Below are positions 52,225 to 62,114 of a stretch of DNA of 64,000 bases, piece by piece; the stretch's first letter is position 1, and the number at the start of each line of letters is the position of its first letter. The notes below the pieces were generated by a model that was given only the letters and a program-made list of their open reading frames with translations, made no database searches and was not told the origin of the DNA. The position numbers were made by a program, and so were the translations under genes. Where the stretch lies: assembly GCF_006439355.1 (NCBI RefSeq), contig NZ_VFTG01000003.1:62001-126000 (forward strand). The letters run 5' to 3'. Source of the stretch: Mesorhizobium sp. B4-1-3 (GTDB lineage: Bacteria > Pseudomonadota > Alphaproteobacteria > Rhizobiales > Rhizobiaceae).

Positions 52225-52458
52225 CTATTGCTCTTTTCTCCTCACATAGGCCGGCAGATTTGGTGCGGCAGGCGGATGGAGATATGCATCGAAGATCGCG
52301 AGCTTGAGCCCGTATGTCAGGCGGGTTTGCGCGTTGCAGGTGTCGCATATGAAGACCTTGGAGCTTTTGAACCACGATCCCTTTCGGACCACCGCTGTTC
52401 CGCACTCCGGGCAGTGAAAGGTAATATCAGAATCGTACAGATCTCGTGAAAGGATCAT
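52225..52458 (-). CDS. Small zinc-ribbon protein
   Basis: 77 residues starting MILSRDLYDSDITFHCPECGTAVVRKGSWFKSSKVFICDTCNAQTRLTYGLKLAIFDAYL. Two CxxC knuckles (HCPECG and ICDTCN) spaced by about 20 residues form a zinc ribbon. The ATG at 52458 has GGAGG about 7 bp upstream. No partner gene is visible. Confidence 0.75.
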   Translation of the reverse strand: MILSRDLYDSDITFHCPECGTAVVRKGSWFKSSKVFICDTCNAQTRLTYGLKLAIFDAYLHPPAAPNLPAYVRRKEQ

Positions 52459-53346
52459 CGCCTCGCCTCCGTCGCGGAGGTGGCGAGGCAAGATCGATGC
52501 CGAGCAGGATGTACCAGGCTGACACGCCCGATATGCATTCCCGCGCATTCCCGCACCCGCGCGAGAGCGGCGTTCCTAAACGCTGCTCTTGCTTAGCCTT
52601 GACGAGCCCGCCAGGCTGCCAACGAAACCGGTGGAAAGACATAAAAACCTATATCAATGCAGGAATGCTAATTTAGCTTCCGCCTTAGCCGACTCTCCCC
52701 TACCGAGTCGGTTAGGCCCGGCGGTTCAACCCAACGCAACCCCAACGCGGAACTGTCGGGCCGCAGAGGGGCGGCGGTCTATGACCCCACGCCACCGCCT
52801 AGGAGTTATGTCCGCAGACGGGGGACAGCTCGTACGAGGTCGCAACGGTTCAGCGAACAAGGCAAGCAACTGTCCGAACTGGAGGTGCCGCGCTTCATGG
52901 AAGCCGCAGCGGCACTGCATGCCGCCATCTTGCGCCCCCCTGATATCGACGCAACGCAACCATTACCGGCCCATGGGCTATCTTCACGAAGCTGTTTAAG
53001 GCGGTGAAGGAATTCACCAGGAAGGATGCAGAGTTCATTCGTTGGTTTGGCGCGGGTTCGCTGTAGGCTAGCCCGCCCGAGACGATCCCGGACGGGCAGT
53101 CAGGTCATCCCCAACGGCGGCACTTTAGCAGTGTTCCAGTCCTACGAATGCGCCGCGCTCTCCAACGGGCGCGGCTCGGTAATGTTCCGCTCGGGCTGCG
53201 ATCTTGCCGTGACACTCAACCGCAGACCGGTGTCCACTCCTGGGTAGAAATAGGACATCCCTAACCTGGCGAGCCACAGGCGCGACCACAACCTCATACG
53301 TTGAGCAAATGCTTGACGAAGGCTGAGCGCGAGCCAGACTCAGCCT
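52459..53346. other. Degenerate accessory DNA with no convincing gene
   Basis: Open frames are short, overlap on both strands and lack family motifs. A hairpin TAGCCGACTC/GAGTCGGTTA lies at about 52687-52715. Pieces that read like coding remnants, such as GKQLSELEVPRFMEAAAALHAAIL near 52861-52935 and AVKEFTRKDAEFIRWFGAGS near 53003-53062, are in different frames, consistent with gene decay. Confidence 0.55.
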
Positions 53347-53648
53347 ATGGCGAAGGGCAGTATAATCGTCGGCGATAGGGTTGCGATCACCGCAACGATC
53401 CGCAAGCGCGTCACAGAGGATCGGGTCAGCGTATTGATCCTTTTCTACCGCCAGCCGCATTCAATCCTGGACAGATCGCCGAACATCAGCAGTGGGCAGA
53501 AGACGAGCTAACGGGCCAAGTCCTGCACGTCGGTGATAACACCGTCACGGTCGGCGGCAAGGACCTCGGGATCAGGGTCAAACTACATGCCGTGCGGCTC
53601 GTCACGAGGCACGTAGCGCCGAAAGCGCAAGACGGCGGTGATCGATGA
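53347..53648 (+). pseudogene. Frameshifted small island/phage-type gene
   Basis: The first frame begins MAKGSIIVGDRVAITATIRK and runs RVTEDRVSVLILFYRQPHSI before diverging. A second frame takes over with AEHQQWAEDELTGQVLHVGD, then NTVTVGGKDLGIRVKLHAVRLVTRHVAPK, stopping at 53648. Both halves read as a coherent beta-rich domain of about 100 residues broken by one indel near 53455-53478. The family is not known. Confidence 0.5.
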
Positions 53649-53782
53649 GGCTACCTGAAAAGAAAAACCCACCGATCGAAGCCGACGGCCATCTTCCCTT
53701 AGCTGCTTTGTGCGCCCTTTCCCGGATGGTCCGCCCGAACCCAGGAACCCCGCACAAGGTTTTCCAACGCAGTCCCGACTGA
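53645..53782 (+). CDS. Small hypothetical protein coupled to the preceding frameshifted gene (45 aa)
   Basis: MRLPEKKNPPIEADGHLPLA, continuing ALCALSRMVRPNPGTPHKVFQRSPD. The ATG overlaps the preceding stop as ATGA, a phage-like gene-packing signature. It ends 38 bp before the duplicated kinase segment. No known function. Confidence 0.4.
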   Translation: MRLPEKKNPPIEADGHLPLAALCALSRMVRPNPGTPHKVFQRSPD

Positions 53783-53820
53783 AGCGCTATAGCTGCCGGC
53801 CACAGTGTGGGGGCGCCGGC

Positions 53821-54381
53821 GCCGCTCCGCAACGGCGGCGCGGTCACGATGCAGCGAGCAAAGCCTTGAAAGCAGTTGAAAGCCCGCGCCAAACCCTGGA
53901 ATGTCCGACGTCAGGCCGTTGCAAACACCACCGTCTGCAGCAGCCCTCCTCCCGGCCTGTTCTCCAGTGTGATCGCCCCGCCGTAGCGTTCGATGATCTC
54001 CTTCGCGATCGCCAGCCCCAGCCCCGCCCCCGGAATGAATTGCGTGCGCGCCGGATCAACCCGGAAGAAGGGCTCGAAGGCCTTGTTCAGCAGGTCCGGC
54101 GGGATGCCGGGGCCGCTGTCGGCGATGGTGAGGGCCGCCTGGCCGTCCCGCCCCGCAAGCGCGACGGTGCAGCTCTTGCCATGCGTGGCAGCGTTGACGA
54201 TCAGGTTGCGCAGCGCCCGGCGCAAGCCGAGCGCGCCGGCTTTGACCGACACGCGGTCGAGATGGTCGATCGTCACCGCATGACCAAGCGAGACCATCTC
54301 GACCTCGATATCGCGGACCAGCCTGTCCAGTTCCAACGGCTCGACCGCGTCCTGGTTGACCTCCTCGCGCACCAGGCGGAT
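53821..54381. repeat. 561-bp segment duplicated at 51402-51961 (intact copy)
   Basis: It begins GCCGCTCCGCAACGGCGGCG, covers the 3' 471 bp of the kinase gene and about 90 bp beyond its stop. The match ends at ACCAGGCGGAT; the sequences beyond it are unrelated on both sides. Confidence 0.93.
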
Positions 54382-55155
54382 AGCGCTGTCGGCGATGCGG
54401 TCGAGTTCGTCGAGGTCCCTCAGCCATTTCTCGCGATCCTCATCTAGGAACTCGGCACGGAGCCGCATCCTGGTCATCGGGGTCCTGAGATCGTGGCCGG
54501 CGGCGGCCACCAGCCGCATGCGGCTTTCCATCGCCGCCCTCAATCTTGCCGACAGCTCGTTGAGCGCATGGGCGGTAGCCCTCACCTCGGCCGAGCCTTT
54601 TTCCGGCAAGGTCGCCAGCACCCCGTCCGATCCGATCTTGCTGACGGCGGCTTCGAGCATTTCGAGCGGCCGCACCAGCACGCCGGTGAAATAGATCGAT
54701 ACAGGTGTGGCACCGAGCACGATCAGCACCATCCAACCCACCAGCCCGTACCAGACATCGCGCGGCGGGCCGAAATCGGGCACGTCGACGATCATCCAGC
54801 GATGGTCGGGCAGCTCCACGGAAGCAACCATTCCCGGCTTGCCGGCATTGCGGCTGACCACGGCCGAAAGATCCAGCCCGTTGTGGTGCAGGATCTCGTT
54901 CAGTACTTTTGTGTGCTTGCGGTCCTCGAAGCCGTCTGCCGGGCGATCCTTTACGATGACGGGTGCATCGCCTGAATTCGGCGCATGGCCGGGAACCAGT
55001 TGCACCATGCATTGGATCTGGTGGGCGAGCGGCCCCATGATGAGTTCCGGCGACGGCCCGCCGAGCACCTTGACCGCGACGAAGGTGGCGAGCCCGACGA
55101 CGCCGAGGATCGACACGACCAGAAGGATGATCAGCCGCCGGCGCAGCGAGGTCAC
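53911..55155 (-). CDS. Sensor histidine kinase of OmpR-type two-component system
   Basis: 414 residues. Transmembrane helix 1 is LIILLVVSILGVVGLATFVAVKVLGG and helix 2 is YGLVGWMVLIVLGATPVSIYFTGVLV, bracketing a periplasmic sensor domain of about 110 residues. HAMP follows, then the H-box VAAAGHDLRTPMTRMRLRAEFL (His near residue 220), the N-box NLIVNAATHG, DSGPGIP, and the G-box GAGLGLAIAKEIIERYGG. The ATGA overlap with the response regulator gene shows coupling. Neighbouring Spy/CpxP-like and RND genes suggest an envelope-stress or drug-response sensor. Confidence 0.92.
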   Translation of the reverse strand: MTSLRRRLIILLVVSILGVVGLATFVAVKVLGGPSPELIMGPLAHQIQCMVQLVPGHAPNSGDAPVIVKDRPADGFEDRKHTKVLNEILHHNGLDLSAVVSRNAGKPGMVASVELPDHRWMIVDVPDFGPPRDVWYGLVGWMVLIVLGATPVSIYFTGVLVRPLEMLEAAVSKIGSDGVLATLPEKGSAEVRATAHALNELSARLRAAMESRMRLVAAAGHDLRTPMTRMRLRAEFLDEDREKWLRDLDELDRIADSAIRLVREEVNQDAVEPLELDRLVRDIEVEMVSLGHAVTIDHLDRVSVKAGALGLRRALRNLIVNAATHGKSCTVALAGRDGQAALTIADSGPGIPPDLLNKAFEPFFRVDPARTQFIPGAGLGLAIAKEIIERYGGAITLENRPGGGLLQTVVFATA

Positions 55156-55877
55156 GTCCCGGTCTCCGTCGTCTCGACGCGCGCGGTCAGTTGGTAGCCG
55201 CCATTGCGCACGGTCTTGAACAGGTTCTCCTCGCCCGCTTCGGCGAATTTACGCCGCAGCCGGCTCATCAGCACGTCGACGGACCGGTCGAGCGGTTCGC
55301 GCTCACGCCCTTGCGTCAGATCGAGGAGTTGGTCGCGCGACAAAAGCCGACCTGGCCGATCGAGAAAGACCTGCAGCAGGTCGAACTCGGCGCCGGTAAG
55401 GTCGATCAGCGCGCCGTCGGCATCCATCACCTTGCGCGTATCGGGCTCCAGCCGGTAACCGGCGAAATGATAGACGCGAACCTTGGGCGGCGCGGCTTCG
55501 TCCGGTGCCGAACGCCTGAGCACCGCCCGGATGCGGGCCGAAAGCTCGCGCGGATTGAACGGTTTGCCGAGATAGTCGTCGGCGCCGAGCTCCAGCCCGA
55601 TGATGCGGTCGACATCCTCCTTCAGCGCGGTCAGCAGGATGACGGGGATGTGCGGCTTGCGGTCCCGCAGGCTCCGGCAGATGTCGAGACCGGAGCCGTC
55701 CGGCGGCATGACGTCGAGCACGACAAGGTCGAACTGGCCCGAGCCGAGCTTCTGCTCGCATTCACGCCGGTCGGCCGCCACCGACACGCGAAACCCCTGC
55801 CCGTCGAGATAGCGCCCGAGCAGCGTCCTGATCTCGCGGTCGTCGTCGACGACAAGGATGTGGGATTGTGCCTGCAT
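55152..55877 (-). CDS. OmpR-family response regulator
   Basis: 241 residues starting MQAQSHILVVDDDREIRTLLGRYLDGQGFRVSVA. The receiver domain shows the acidic pair DDD, phosphoacceptor Asp in FDLVVLDVMPPDGSGLDICRSL, and the Lys in GKPFNPREL. The winged-helix C-terminal domain is VYHFAGYRLEPDTRKVMDADGALIDLTGAEFDLLQVFLDRPGRLLSRDQLLDLTQGREREPLDRSVDVLMSRLRRKF. It is followed without a gap by its kinase. The ATG at 55877 gives a standard receiver start; upstream extensions do not look coding. Confidence 0.94.
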   Translation of the reverse strand: MQAQSHILVVDDDREIRTLLGRYLDGQGFRVSVAADRRECEQKLGSGQFDLVVLDVMPPDGSGLDICRSLRDRKPHIPVILLTALKEDVDRIIGLELGADDYLGKPFNPRELSARIRAVLRRSAPDEAAPPKVRVYHFAGYRLEPDTRKVMDADGALIDLTGAEFDLLQVFLDRPGRLLSRDQLLDLTQGREREPLDRSVDVLMSRLRRKFAEAGEENLFKTVRNGGYQLTARVETTETGT

Positions 55878-55946
55878 TCTTAGCCTGCTTGCCTGTTTGT
55901 TCGCGATTATAGGGAGCGACGCCACCAGGCGGCATGGAAAATTGCA

Positions 55947-56010
55947 ACGGAACGTTTCCGCGAAGCCGCTGGAAACATTCGGAAACAAATCTCCCTTTTC
56001 CGGAAACCTT
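55947..56010. promoter_or_regulatory. GGAAAC repeat array between the two-component operon and the Spy-like gene
   Basis: GGAAACATTC (55971-55980) runs directly into GGAAAC (55981-55986), with GGAAACCTTCGG at 56002-56013. The inverse GTTTCC lies at about 55954. Ten-base spacing of direct repeats is typical of OmpR-family regulator sites. It could control both divergent transcripts. Confidence 0.6.
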
Positions 56011-56089
56011 CGGCAATGCGCCGAAGCAATGCGGCAAAAGAGGCTTCCTATCCTCCCGGCATCCGAACGCATGCAGAAAGGATCATGTC

Positions 56090-56767
56090 ATGCGAAGCAG
56101 ACTTCTGGCGCTTGGCCTCTTCTCGGTCGCGGCCATCCACCCCGTGCTCGCCGCGGAGCCGGAGCCCGGCGCAGCCCGCGGGGACGAACCGCCGGCAATC
56201 GGGCGGCAAGACGACGCAAGCCCCGACTCCGGCCCCGGGCCGATGCCGTGGCACGGCCAGCGTTGGGCGATGCGGCACGGCCCCGAAGACTTCGGTCCGC
56301 GCCGCCTGGGTCCGCCGCCGGAATTCCTTGCCGCCCGGCTCGCCGCGCTCGAAACCCGGATCGGCATCCGCTCGGAGCAGCTCGACGCCTGGCGCGACTA
56401 CACCAGCGCGCTGCAGGCTGTGCTGGCGCCGCCGCGGCCGGATTTCGGCCAGGCCGGCCGCGGTCCGGACGATGCCGCCGGCGGCAAGCCGGATCAGGCC
56501 AAGCGCGACCCCTTCGCCTTCCAGGAAAAGCTGGCCGACGAGGTGACCAGGCGCGCCGCCTCGGCCGCCAAGCTCAAGGATGCCATCACCGTGTTGCGGG
56601 CCAAGCTGACCCCCGAGCAGCTCGAAATACTCGCTTCGGCGGATCGGCCGCACGGCCCGCCCCCCGGTCCATGGGGTGGTCCGCCGGACGCAGCCGGCCC
56701 CGGAGGTCTGCCCGATCACGGCGGACAGCTCCCTCCACCCCTACCCCGGAGTGGCGAGCAACTCTGA
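56090..56767 (+). CDS. Spy/CpxP-like periplasmic protein
   Basis: 225 residues. The signal peptide is MRSRLLALGLFSVAAIHPVLAAEP. A Pro/Gly-rich linker follows, then a helical domain with PPEFLAARLAALETRIGIRSEQLDAWRDYTSALQAVLAP and the LTxxQ motif in ITVLRAKLTPEQLEILAS, the hallmark of CpxP/Spy chaperones. The C-terminus is a Pro/Gly-rich tail. AAAGGA precedes the ATG at 56090. It is divergent from the two-component operon, as expected for a stress-induced target. Confidence 0.85.
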   Translation: MRSRLLALGLFSVAAIHPVLAAEPEPGAARGDEPPAIGRQDDASPDSGPGPMPWHGQRWAMRHGPEDFGPRRLGPPPEFLAARLAALETRIGIRSEQLDAWRDYTSALQAVLAPPRPDFGQAGRGPDDAAGGKPDQAKRDPFAFQEKLADEVTRRAASAAKLKDAITVLRAKLTPEQLEILASADRPHGPPPGPWGGPPDAAGPGGLPDHGGQLPPPLPRSGEQL

Positions 56768-57402
56768 CCGGCTGCGCCGGCCGGCCCCCTGACCTACCCG
56801 TTCAAGGGCCGGCCGGGTTCCAATCAGCGCAACGCCTCACGTGGTTGGCGGCTTCGCGAGGCGAATGGAGAGCACTATGTGGGAAGCTCTGATGATGCTG
56901 CGCCTGATTGCATCCGCAGCCCCGAGCTTCACAGCCGGGCGTCGTGATCCGCAATCGGCCCTCGTGGCGCGCACGCTCAGAGCGCGATCCGGCTGAGCTT
57001 CGACGGGTATCGCCTCTCGCTACCCATCCCCGCCGAACTTTGAAAAACGTGCACAGAAAATCGCATAACCGGGTTCTTCATGGCCATCTATCTAGTCGAC
57101 GGCCTGGAAGGCGCGCACCTGCGGTCGGCAAGGGGCACTTGGTTTATTCCCGAGGATCGGCATACTGACGTCGGTGGGCGTCGCGGCCGCACATTTGACC
57201 CCTTTCGTCGAACGATTCCGGCCGCGGAAAAGGAGCGTGACATGAACCGCTTCGGCACGTTGCTAAACTCCCAAGCGCGGCACAGAGTGGCCGAGGCGCG
57301 GCACTCCGTCGCCCCAGGCTTTTCGTGCAGGTGCCCGGCGCCAGATGGCTCCGCAGTGCGCCTGCATCAGCCATCCGGCTGCCACAGCAACTCGAGCGAA
57401 AG
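56768..57402. other. 635-bp region before the RND operon, no firm gene
   Basis: Frames are short. A possible small gene begins MAIYLVDGLEGAHLRSARGT at 57080 and runs to about 57406, overlapping the RND adaptor start, but no family is recognised. No tetR-type repressor gene, common before RND pumps, is present in this gap. Confidence 0.45.
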
Positions 57403-58695
57403 ATGATCCGGGCCATGCGCATTCTGTTCAGCCAGCCTTCCTTGCCGACGCGCCGTAAGGCGGTCTTCGCGTTGTGCGCTGCCCTGCTCCTGGCGGCCTG
57501 CTCGCAGGAAAAGAGCCAGGTTCCGCCCGGCATGGGCGGCGTCGGGCGGCCCGAGGTCGGCGTCGTCACGCTGCACCCGCAATCGGTTGCAATCACCGCC
57601 GAGCTGCCGGGCCGCACCGCCGCCTCGCTCGTCGCCGAGGTGCGCCCGCAGGTCGACGGCATCATCCAGCAGCGCCTGTTCCAGGAGGGCGCCGAGGTGG
57701 TGGCGGGACAGCCGCTTTACCTCATCGATCCGGCGAGCTATCAGGCCGCCTATGACAGCGCCGTCGCCGCGCAGCAGAAGGCGGAAGCCGCGGTGCCGAC
57801 CGCGCAGGCGAAGTTCGACCGCTATTCCGGGCTGCTGAAGCAGAATGTGGTCTCGAAGCAGGATTACGACGATGCCGCCGCGACGCTTGCGCAGGCCCAA
57901 GCCGATGTCGCGTCGGCCAAGGCCAGCGTCGAGACCGCGAAGATCAGCCTCGACCGCACCTCGATCACCGCACCGATCGCCGGCCGGATCGACAAATCGA
58001 CGTTGACGCCAGGCGCGCTGGTCACGGCCAACCAGGAAACGGTGCTGACCACCATTCGCTCGCTCGACCCGATCAATGTCGACGTCACGCAGTCCAGCAC
58101 CAACCTGCTCAATCTACGCCAGGCGATCAACGAAGGCCGGCTGAAATTCAGCGGACCCAATGTCAGCGTCAAGCTGAAGCTCGACAACGGCACCATCTAT
58201 GCTCAGAACGGCAAGCTGGAATTCGCCGGCGCCAATGTCGACCAGTCGACCGGCACCTTCGCGCTCAGAGCCCAGTTTCCCAATCCTGACCGCCTGCTCC
58301 TGCCCGGCATGTATGTGCGCGCCATCGTCGAGGAAGGCGTTGCGCAAAACAGCTTCCTGGTGCCGCAGCGCGGCGTCACCCGCGACCCCAAGGGCCAGGC
58401 GACGGCTATGGTGGTCAATGCCCAGGGCAAGGTCGAGCAGCGTACGCTGAGCGTGCGCAACAGCGTCGGCAACAGCTGGCTGGTCGATTCCGGCATTAAC
58501 GATGGCGACCGCGTCATCGTCGAGGGCCTGCAGCTGGTGCGCGCCGGAGGCGACGCGACACCGGTCGAGGTGACGATCGACGAAACGACCGGCGAGATCA
58601 AGGACCGCGAGCAGAGCTCAGCCTCGGCAGCACCGGCCGGCGGCAATGCCGCCGGCGCCGCAAAGCAGCCTGCCTCTGGCGCAACCGGGAACTGA
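57403..58695 (+). CDS. RND efflux periplasmic adaptor (AcrA/MexA-type lipoprotein)
   Basis: About 430 residues. The lipoprotein signal is FALCAALLLAACSQEK. Membrane-fusion protein elements follow: VTLHPQSVAITAELPGRTAASLVAEVRPQVDGIIQQRLFQEGAEVVAGQPLYLIDPASYQAAYD, an alpha-helical hairpin, and LDRTSITAPIAGRIDKSTLTPGALVTANQ. The C-terminal barrel region has NSFLVPQRGVTRDPKGQATAMVVN. It couples the inner-membrane pump to an outer-membrane channel. It is 3 bp upstream of the pump gene. The ATG at 57403 is chosen; ATG at 57415 is possible. Confidence 0.94.
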   Translation: MIRAMRILFSQPSLPTRRKAVFALCAALLLAACSQEKSQVPPGMGGVGRPEVGVVTLHPQSVAITAELPGRTAASLVAEVRPQVDGIIQQRLFQEGAEVVAGQPLYLIDPASYQAAYDSAVAAQQKAEAAVPTAQAKFDRYSGLLKQNVVSKQDYDDAAATLAQAQADVASAKASVETAKISLDRTSITAPIAGRIDKSTLTPGALVTANQETVLTTIRSLDPINVDVTQSSTNLLNLRQAINEGRLKFSGPNVSVKLKLDNGTIYAQNGKLEFAGANVDQSTGTFALRAQFPNPDRLLLPGMYVRAIVEEGVAQNSFLVPQRGVTRDPKGQATAMVVNAQGKVEQRTLSVRNSVGNSWLVDSGINDGDRVIVEGLQLVRAGGDATPVEVTIDETTGEIKDREQSSASAAPAGGNAAGAAKQPASGATGN

Positions 58696-58698
58696 GCG

Positions 58699-61600
58699 AT
58701 GTCGGCCTTCTTCATCAATCGGCCGATCTTCGCCTGGGTGATCGCCATCGTAATCATGCTGGGCGGGCTGCTGGCGCTGCAAACGCTGCCGATCTCGCAA
58801 TATCCGCAGATCGCCCCCACCACGGTCAACATCAACGCCACCTATCCCGGCGCCGATGCGCAGACCGTCGAGAACTCGGTCACCAAGGTTATCGAGCAGG
58901 GCATGACCGGCATCGACAATCTCGATTACATGACCGCGACCTCGACCTCGACCGGCCAAGCCTCGATCACGCTGACCTTCACCAGCGCCGCCAATCCCGA
59001 CACCGCGCAGGTGCAGACGCAGAACAAGCTGCAATTGGTTCAGTCGCAGCTGCCGCAGGTAGTCCAGAGCAACGGCATCACCGTCTCCAAATCCTCGACA
59101 GGCTTCCTGATGGTCATCGGCTTCGTCTCCGCCGACGGCAAGATGAACTCGACCGATCTCGCCGACTATGTCGACGCAACCGTCAACGACACGCTGAAGC
59201 GCGTCGAAGGCGTGGGTTCCACGCAGCTTTTCGGCTCCGGCTATGCCATGCGCATCTGGCTCGACCCTGACAAATTAGCGCAATACGCGCTGATGCCGAG
59301 CGATGTCGCCGCCGCGATCCAGGCGCAGAATACGCAGGTTTCGGCCGGCCAGCTCGGCGGCCTGCCGGCGCGCAAGGGCCAGCAGCTCAACGCCACGGTG
59401 ACGGCCAAGAGCCGGCTGCAGACCGCCGAGCAGTTCCGCAACATCATCCTCAAGAGCAACACCGACGGCTCGCTGGTGCGCCTCAACGATGTCGCTAAGG
59501 TCGAGATCGGCGCCGAAAGCTACACCACGCAAGCCCATTACAACGGCAAGCCGGCCGCCGGTGTCGCCGTCAACCTGGCGACCGGCGCCAACGCCATCAG
59601 CACCGCCGAGGCGGTGCGCGCGACCATCAACCGCTTGAGCTCGACCTTCCCGCAGGGCGTCGAGGTCGTCTATCCGTACGACACCTCACCCTTCGTGCGC
59701 CTGTCGATCGAGGAAGTGGTGAAGACGCTCGCCGAAGCGATTGTGCTGGTGTTTTTGGTGATGCTGCTTTTCCTGCAGAACCTGCGCGCCACCATCATCC
59801 CGACGATCGCCGTGCCGGTGGTGCTGCTCGGCACATTCGGGGTGCTCTCCTTCTTCGGCTATTCCATCAACACGCTCACCATGTTCGCCATGGTTCTGGC
59901 CATCGGCCTGCTCGTCGACGACGCTATCGTCGTGGTCGAGAATGTCGAGCGCGTCATGCATGAGGAGGGTCTGCCGCCGAAAGAAGCGACGCGCAAATCG
60001 ATGAACGAGATCACCGGCGCGCTGATCGGCATCGCCACCGTGCTGTCGGCCGTGTTCGTGCCGATGGCCTTCTTCGGCGGCTCCACCGGCATCATCTACC
60101 GGCAATTCTCGGTCACCATCGTCTCGGCCATGGTGCTCTCGGTGCTGGTGGCACTTGTTCTGACGCCGGCGCTCTGCGCCACCATCCTGCGCGCCCCAAA
60201 GGACCATGCGACGCAAAGGGGCCCGTTCGGCTGGTTCAACCGCGTCTTCGACCGCGGCACGATTGCTTATCGCGACAGCTCGCACGGCATCATCAACCGG
60301 TCGTGGCGCTTCCTTGCCGTGTTCCTGGCGATCGTCATCGCCATGGGCTGGATGTTCGCCCGTTTGCCGAGCTCGTTTCTGCCCGACGAGGATCAGGGCA
60401 TCCTGATCACCAGCGCCTCGCTGCCGGTCGGCGCGACGCAGGACCGCACCGAGCGCGTGCTCGCCAAGGTGACGGACCATTACCTCAACGAAGAGAAGGA
60501 CGCGGTCGAAGGCGTGTTCACCGCTTCCGGCTTCGGCTTCGGCGGCGCCGGACAGAATGTCGGCATCGCCTTCGTGCGGCTGAAGGATTTCGACCAGCGC
60601 AAGACGCCGGCCCTGGCAGCACGAGCGGTGGCCGGCCGCGCCATGGGCGCCTTCTCCAGGATCAGGGACGCGCAGGTCTTCGCCCTTGCCCCGCCCGCCA
60701 TCCAGGGTTTCGGCAACACCAACGGCTTCGATTTCTACCTGCAGGACGTCAATGGCGCCGGCCATGAGGCACTGATCCAGACGCGCAACCAACTGCTCGG
60801 CCTTGCCGCGAAGAGCCCGCTGCTCGCCAACACCCGCCCCAACGGTCAGGAGGACCAGCCGCAATTCTCGGTCGACATCGACCAGGAGAAGGCGAGCGCG
60901 CTGGGCATCAGCCTCGCCGACATCAACAACACGCTGTCGACCGCCTGGGGCAGCGACTATGTCAACGATTTCATCGATCGGGGACGGGTTAAGCCGGTCT
61001 ATCTGCAATCGGATCCGGACTTCCGCATGCAGCCGGAAGATATCGACAAATGGCAGGTCCGCAACTCCGGCGGCGCCATGGTGCCGTTCTCGGCCTTCGC
61101 CTCCAGCCACTGGACCTACGGCTCGCCCCGCCTCGAACGCTACAACGGCTCGGCGGCGGTCGAGATCCAGGGTGCCGCGGCCGCGGGTCAAAGCTCCGGC
61201 GCGGCGATGGACGAGATCGACCGGCTGGTCGCGCAACTGCCCGCCGGATATTCGCATGAATGGACCGGGCTGTCGCACCAGGAACGGCTTTCCGGCAACC
61301 AAGCCATGTCGCTCTACGCGATTTCGGCGCTGGTCGTGTTCCTCTGCCTTGCGGCACTCTATGAGAGCTGGTCGATCCCGTTCGCCGTCATGCTGTCGGT
61401 CCCGATCGGCATCTTCGGCGCGCTGGCGGCGGCCACTCTCTTCGGCCAGACCAACGACGTCTATTTCAAGGTCGGACTGCTGACCACGATCGGTCTTGCT
61501 GCCAAGAACGCCATCCTTATCGTCGAGTTCGCCATCGAGCGGCAGTCGGCGGGAATGGGGCTGGTCGAAGCGACGCTGGAAGCGGCGCGGCAACGCCTGC

Positions 61601-61842
61601 GACCGATCTTGATGACGTCGCTTGCCTTCATCCTTGGCGTCACGCCGCTTGCGATTGCCAGCGGCGCGGGCTCCGGCGCGCAGAACTCGGTCGGCATCGG
61701 CGTGATGGGCGGCATGATCGCGGCGACGGTGATTGGCGTCTTCTTGGTGCCGCTGTTGTTCGTCACAGTGCGCCGCATCTTCAAAAGCAGGGCAGCCAGG
61801 CAGGATACGAGCGGGACACAAGCCGCAGCCACTCCGGAATAA
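58699..61842 (+). CDS. RND multidrug efflux pump, HAE1 (AcrB) family
   Basis: 1047 residues, the full length of AcrB-type pumps. It starts [62 protein letters not shown]. The TM4 proton-relay motif lies in [24 protein letters not shown], with the adjacent Asp pair. Further markers are [63 protein letters not shown], and the C-terminal [44 protein letters not shown]. It exports hydrophobic drugs with the preceding adaptor. No outer-membrane TolC-type gene is adjacent. Confidence 0.96.
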   Translation: MSAFFINRPIFAWVIAIVIMLGGLLALQTLPISQYPQIAPTTVNINATYPGADAQTVENSVTKVIEQGMTGIDNLDYMTATSTSTGQASITLTFTSAANPDTAQVQTQNKLQLVQSQLPQVVQSNGITVSKSSTGFLMVIGFVSADGKMNSTDLADYVDATVNDTLKRVEGVGSTQLFGSGYAMRIWLDPDKLAQYALMPSDVAAAIQAQNTQVSAGQLGGLPARKGQQLNATVTAKSRLQTAEQFRNIILKSNTDGSLVRLNDVAKVEIGAESYTTQAHYNGKPAAGVAVNLATGANAISTAEAVRATINRLSSTFPQGVEVVYPYDTSPFVRLSIEEVVKTLAEAIVLVFLVMLLFLQNLRATIIPTIAVPVVLLGTFGVLSFFGYSINTLTMFAMVLAIGLLVDDAIVVVENVERVMHEEGLPPKEATRKSMNEITGALIGIATVLSAVFVPMAFFGGSTGIIYRQFSVTIVSAMVLSVLVALVLTPALCATILRAPKDHATQRGPFGWFNRVFDRGTIAYRDSSHGIINRSWRFLAVFLAIVIAMGWMFARLPSSFLPDEDQGILITSASLPVGATQDRTERVLAKVTDHYLNEEKDAVEGVFTASGFGFGGAGQNVGIAFVRLKDFDQRKTPALAARAVAGRAMGAFSRIRDAQVFALAPPAIQGFGNTNGFDFYLQDVNGAGHEALIQTRNQLLGLAAKSPLLANTRPNGQEDQPQFSVDIDQEKASALGISLADINNTLSTAWGSDYVNDFIDRGRVKPVYLQSDPDFRMQPEDIDKWQVRNSGGAMVPFSAFASSHWTYGSPRLERYNGSAAVEIQGAAAAGQSSGAAMDEIDRLVAQLPAGYSHEWTGLSHQERLSGNQAMSLYAISALVVFLCLAALYESWSIPFAVMLSVPIGIFGALAAATLFGQTNDVYFKVGLLTTIGLAAKNAILIVEFAIERQSAGMGLVEATLEAARQRLRPILMTSLAFILGVTPLAIASGAGSGAQNSVGIGVMGGMIAATVIGVFLVPLLFVTVRRIFKSRAARQDTSGTQAAATPE

Positions 61843-62114
61843 CGGTTTTTGACGCGGTCTCGCTACCGCGAAGGGGCTTTTTTGCCCGCGTTACCGCTGC
61901 TCTCGGGATGCGTCGTCGGTTCGGATTACCAGAAGCCCCCGAAATCACCGACGTCGGCACTGGGCCGCGCCCGGCGTCGAAGACCCTGTGCGACGAAGAC
62001 CTGTCGGGACCGGGCCGCATGATGTCTATCCGCCTGCTGGCGCCCGTACAAATCTCCGTGAGCGATGGCCGCAAGCAATATCCCACTATATAACAGCGTC
62101 GCTGAGGTATTGAG

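Noticed and set aside
46444..53820. Search for a duplicated tRNA-Glu 3' end (attachment repeat) at the right edge of the accessory segment
   Set aside because: No second copy of the TTCGATTCCCCTTGGGCG stretch was seen within the window, so no attachment site is claimed.
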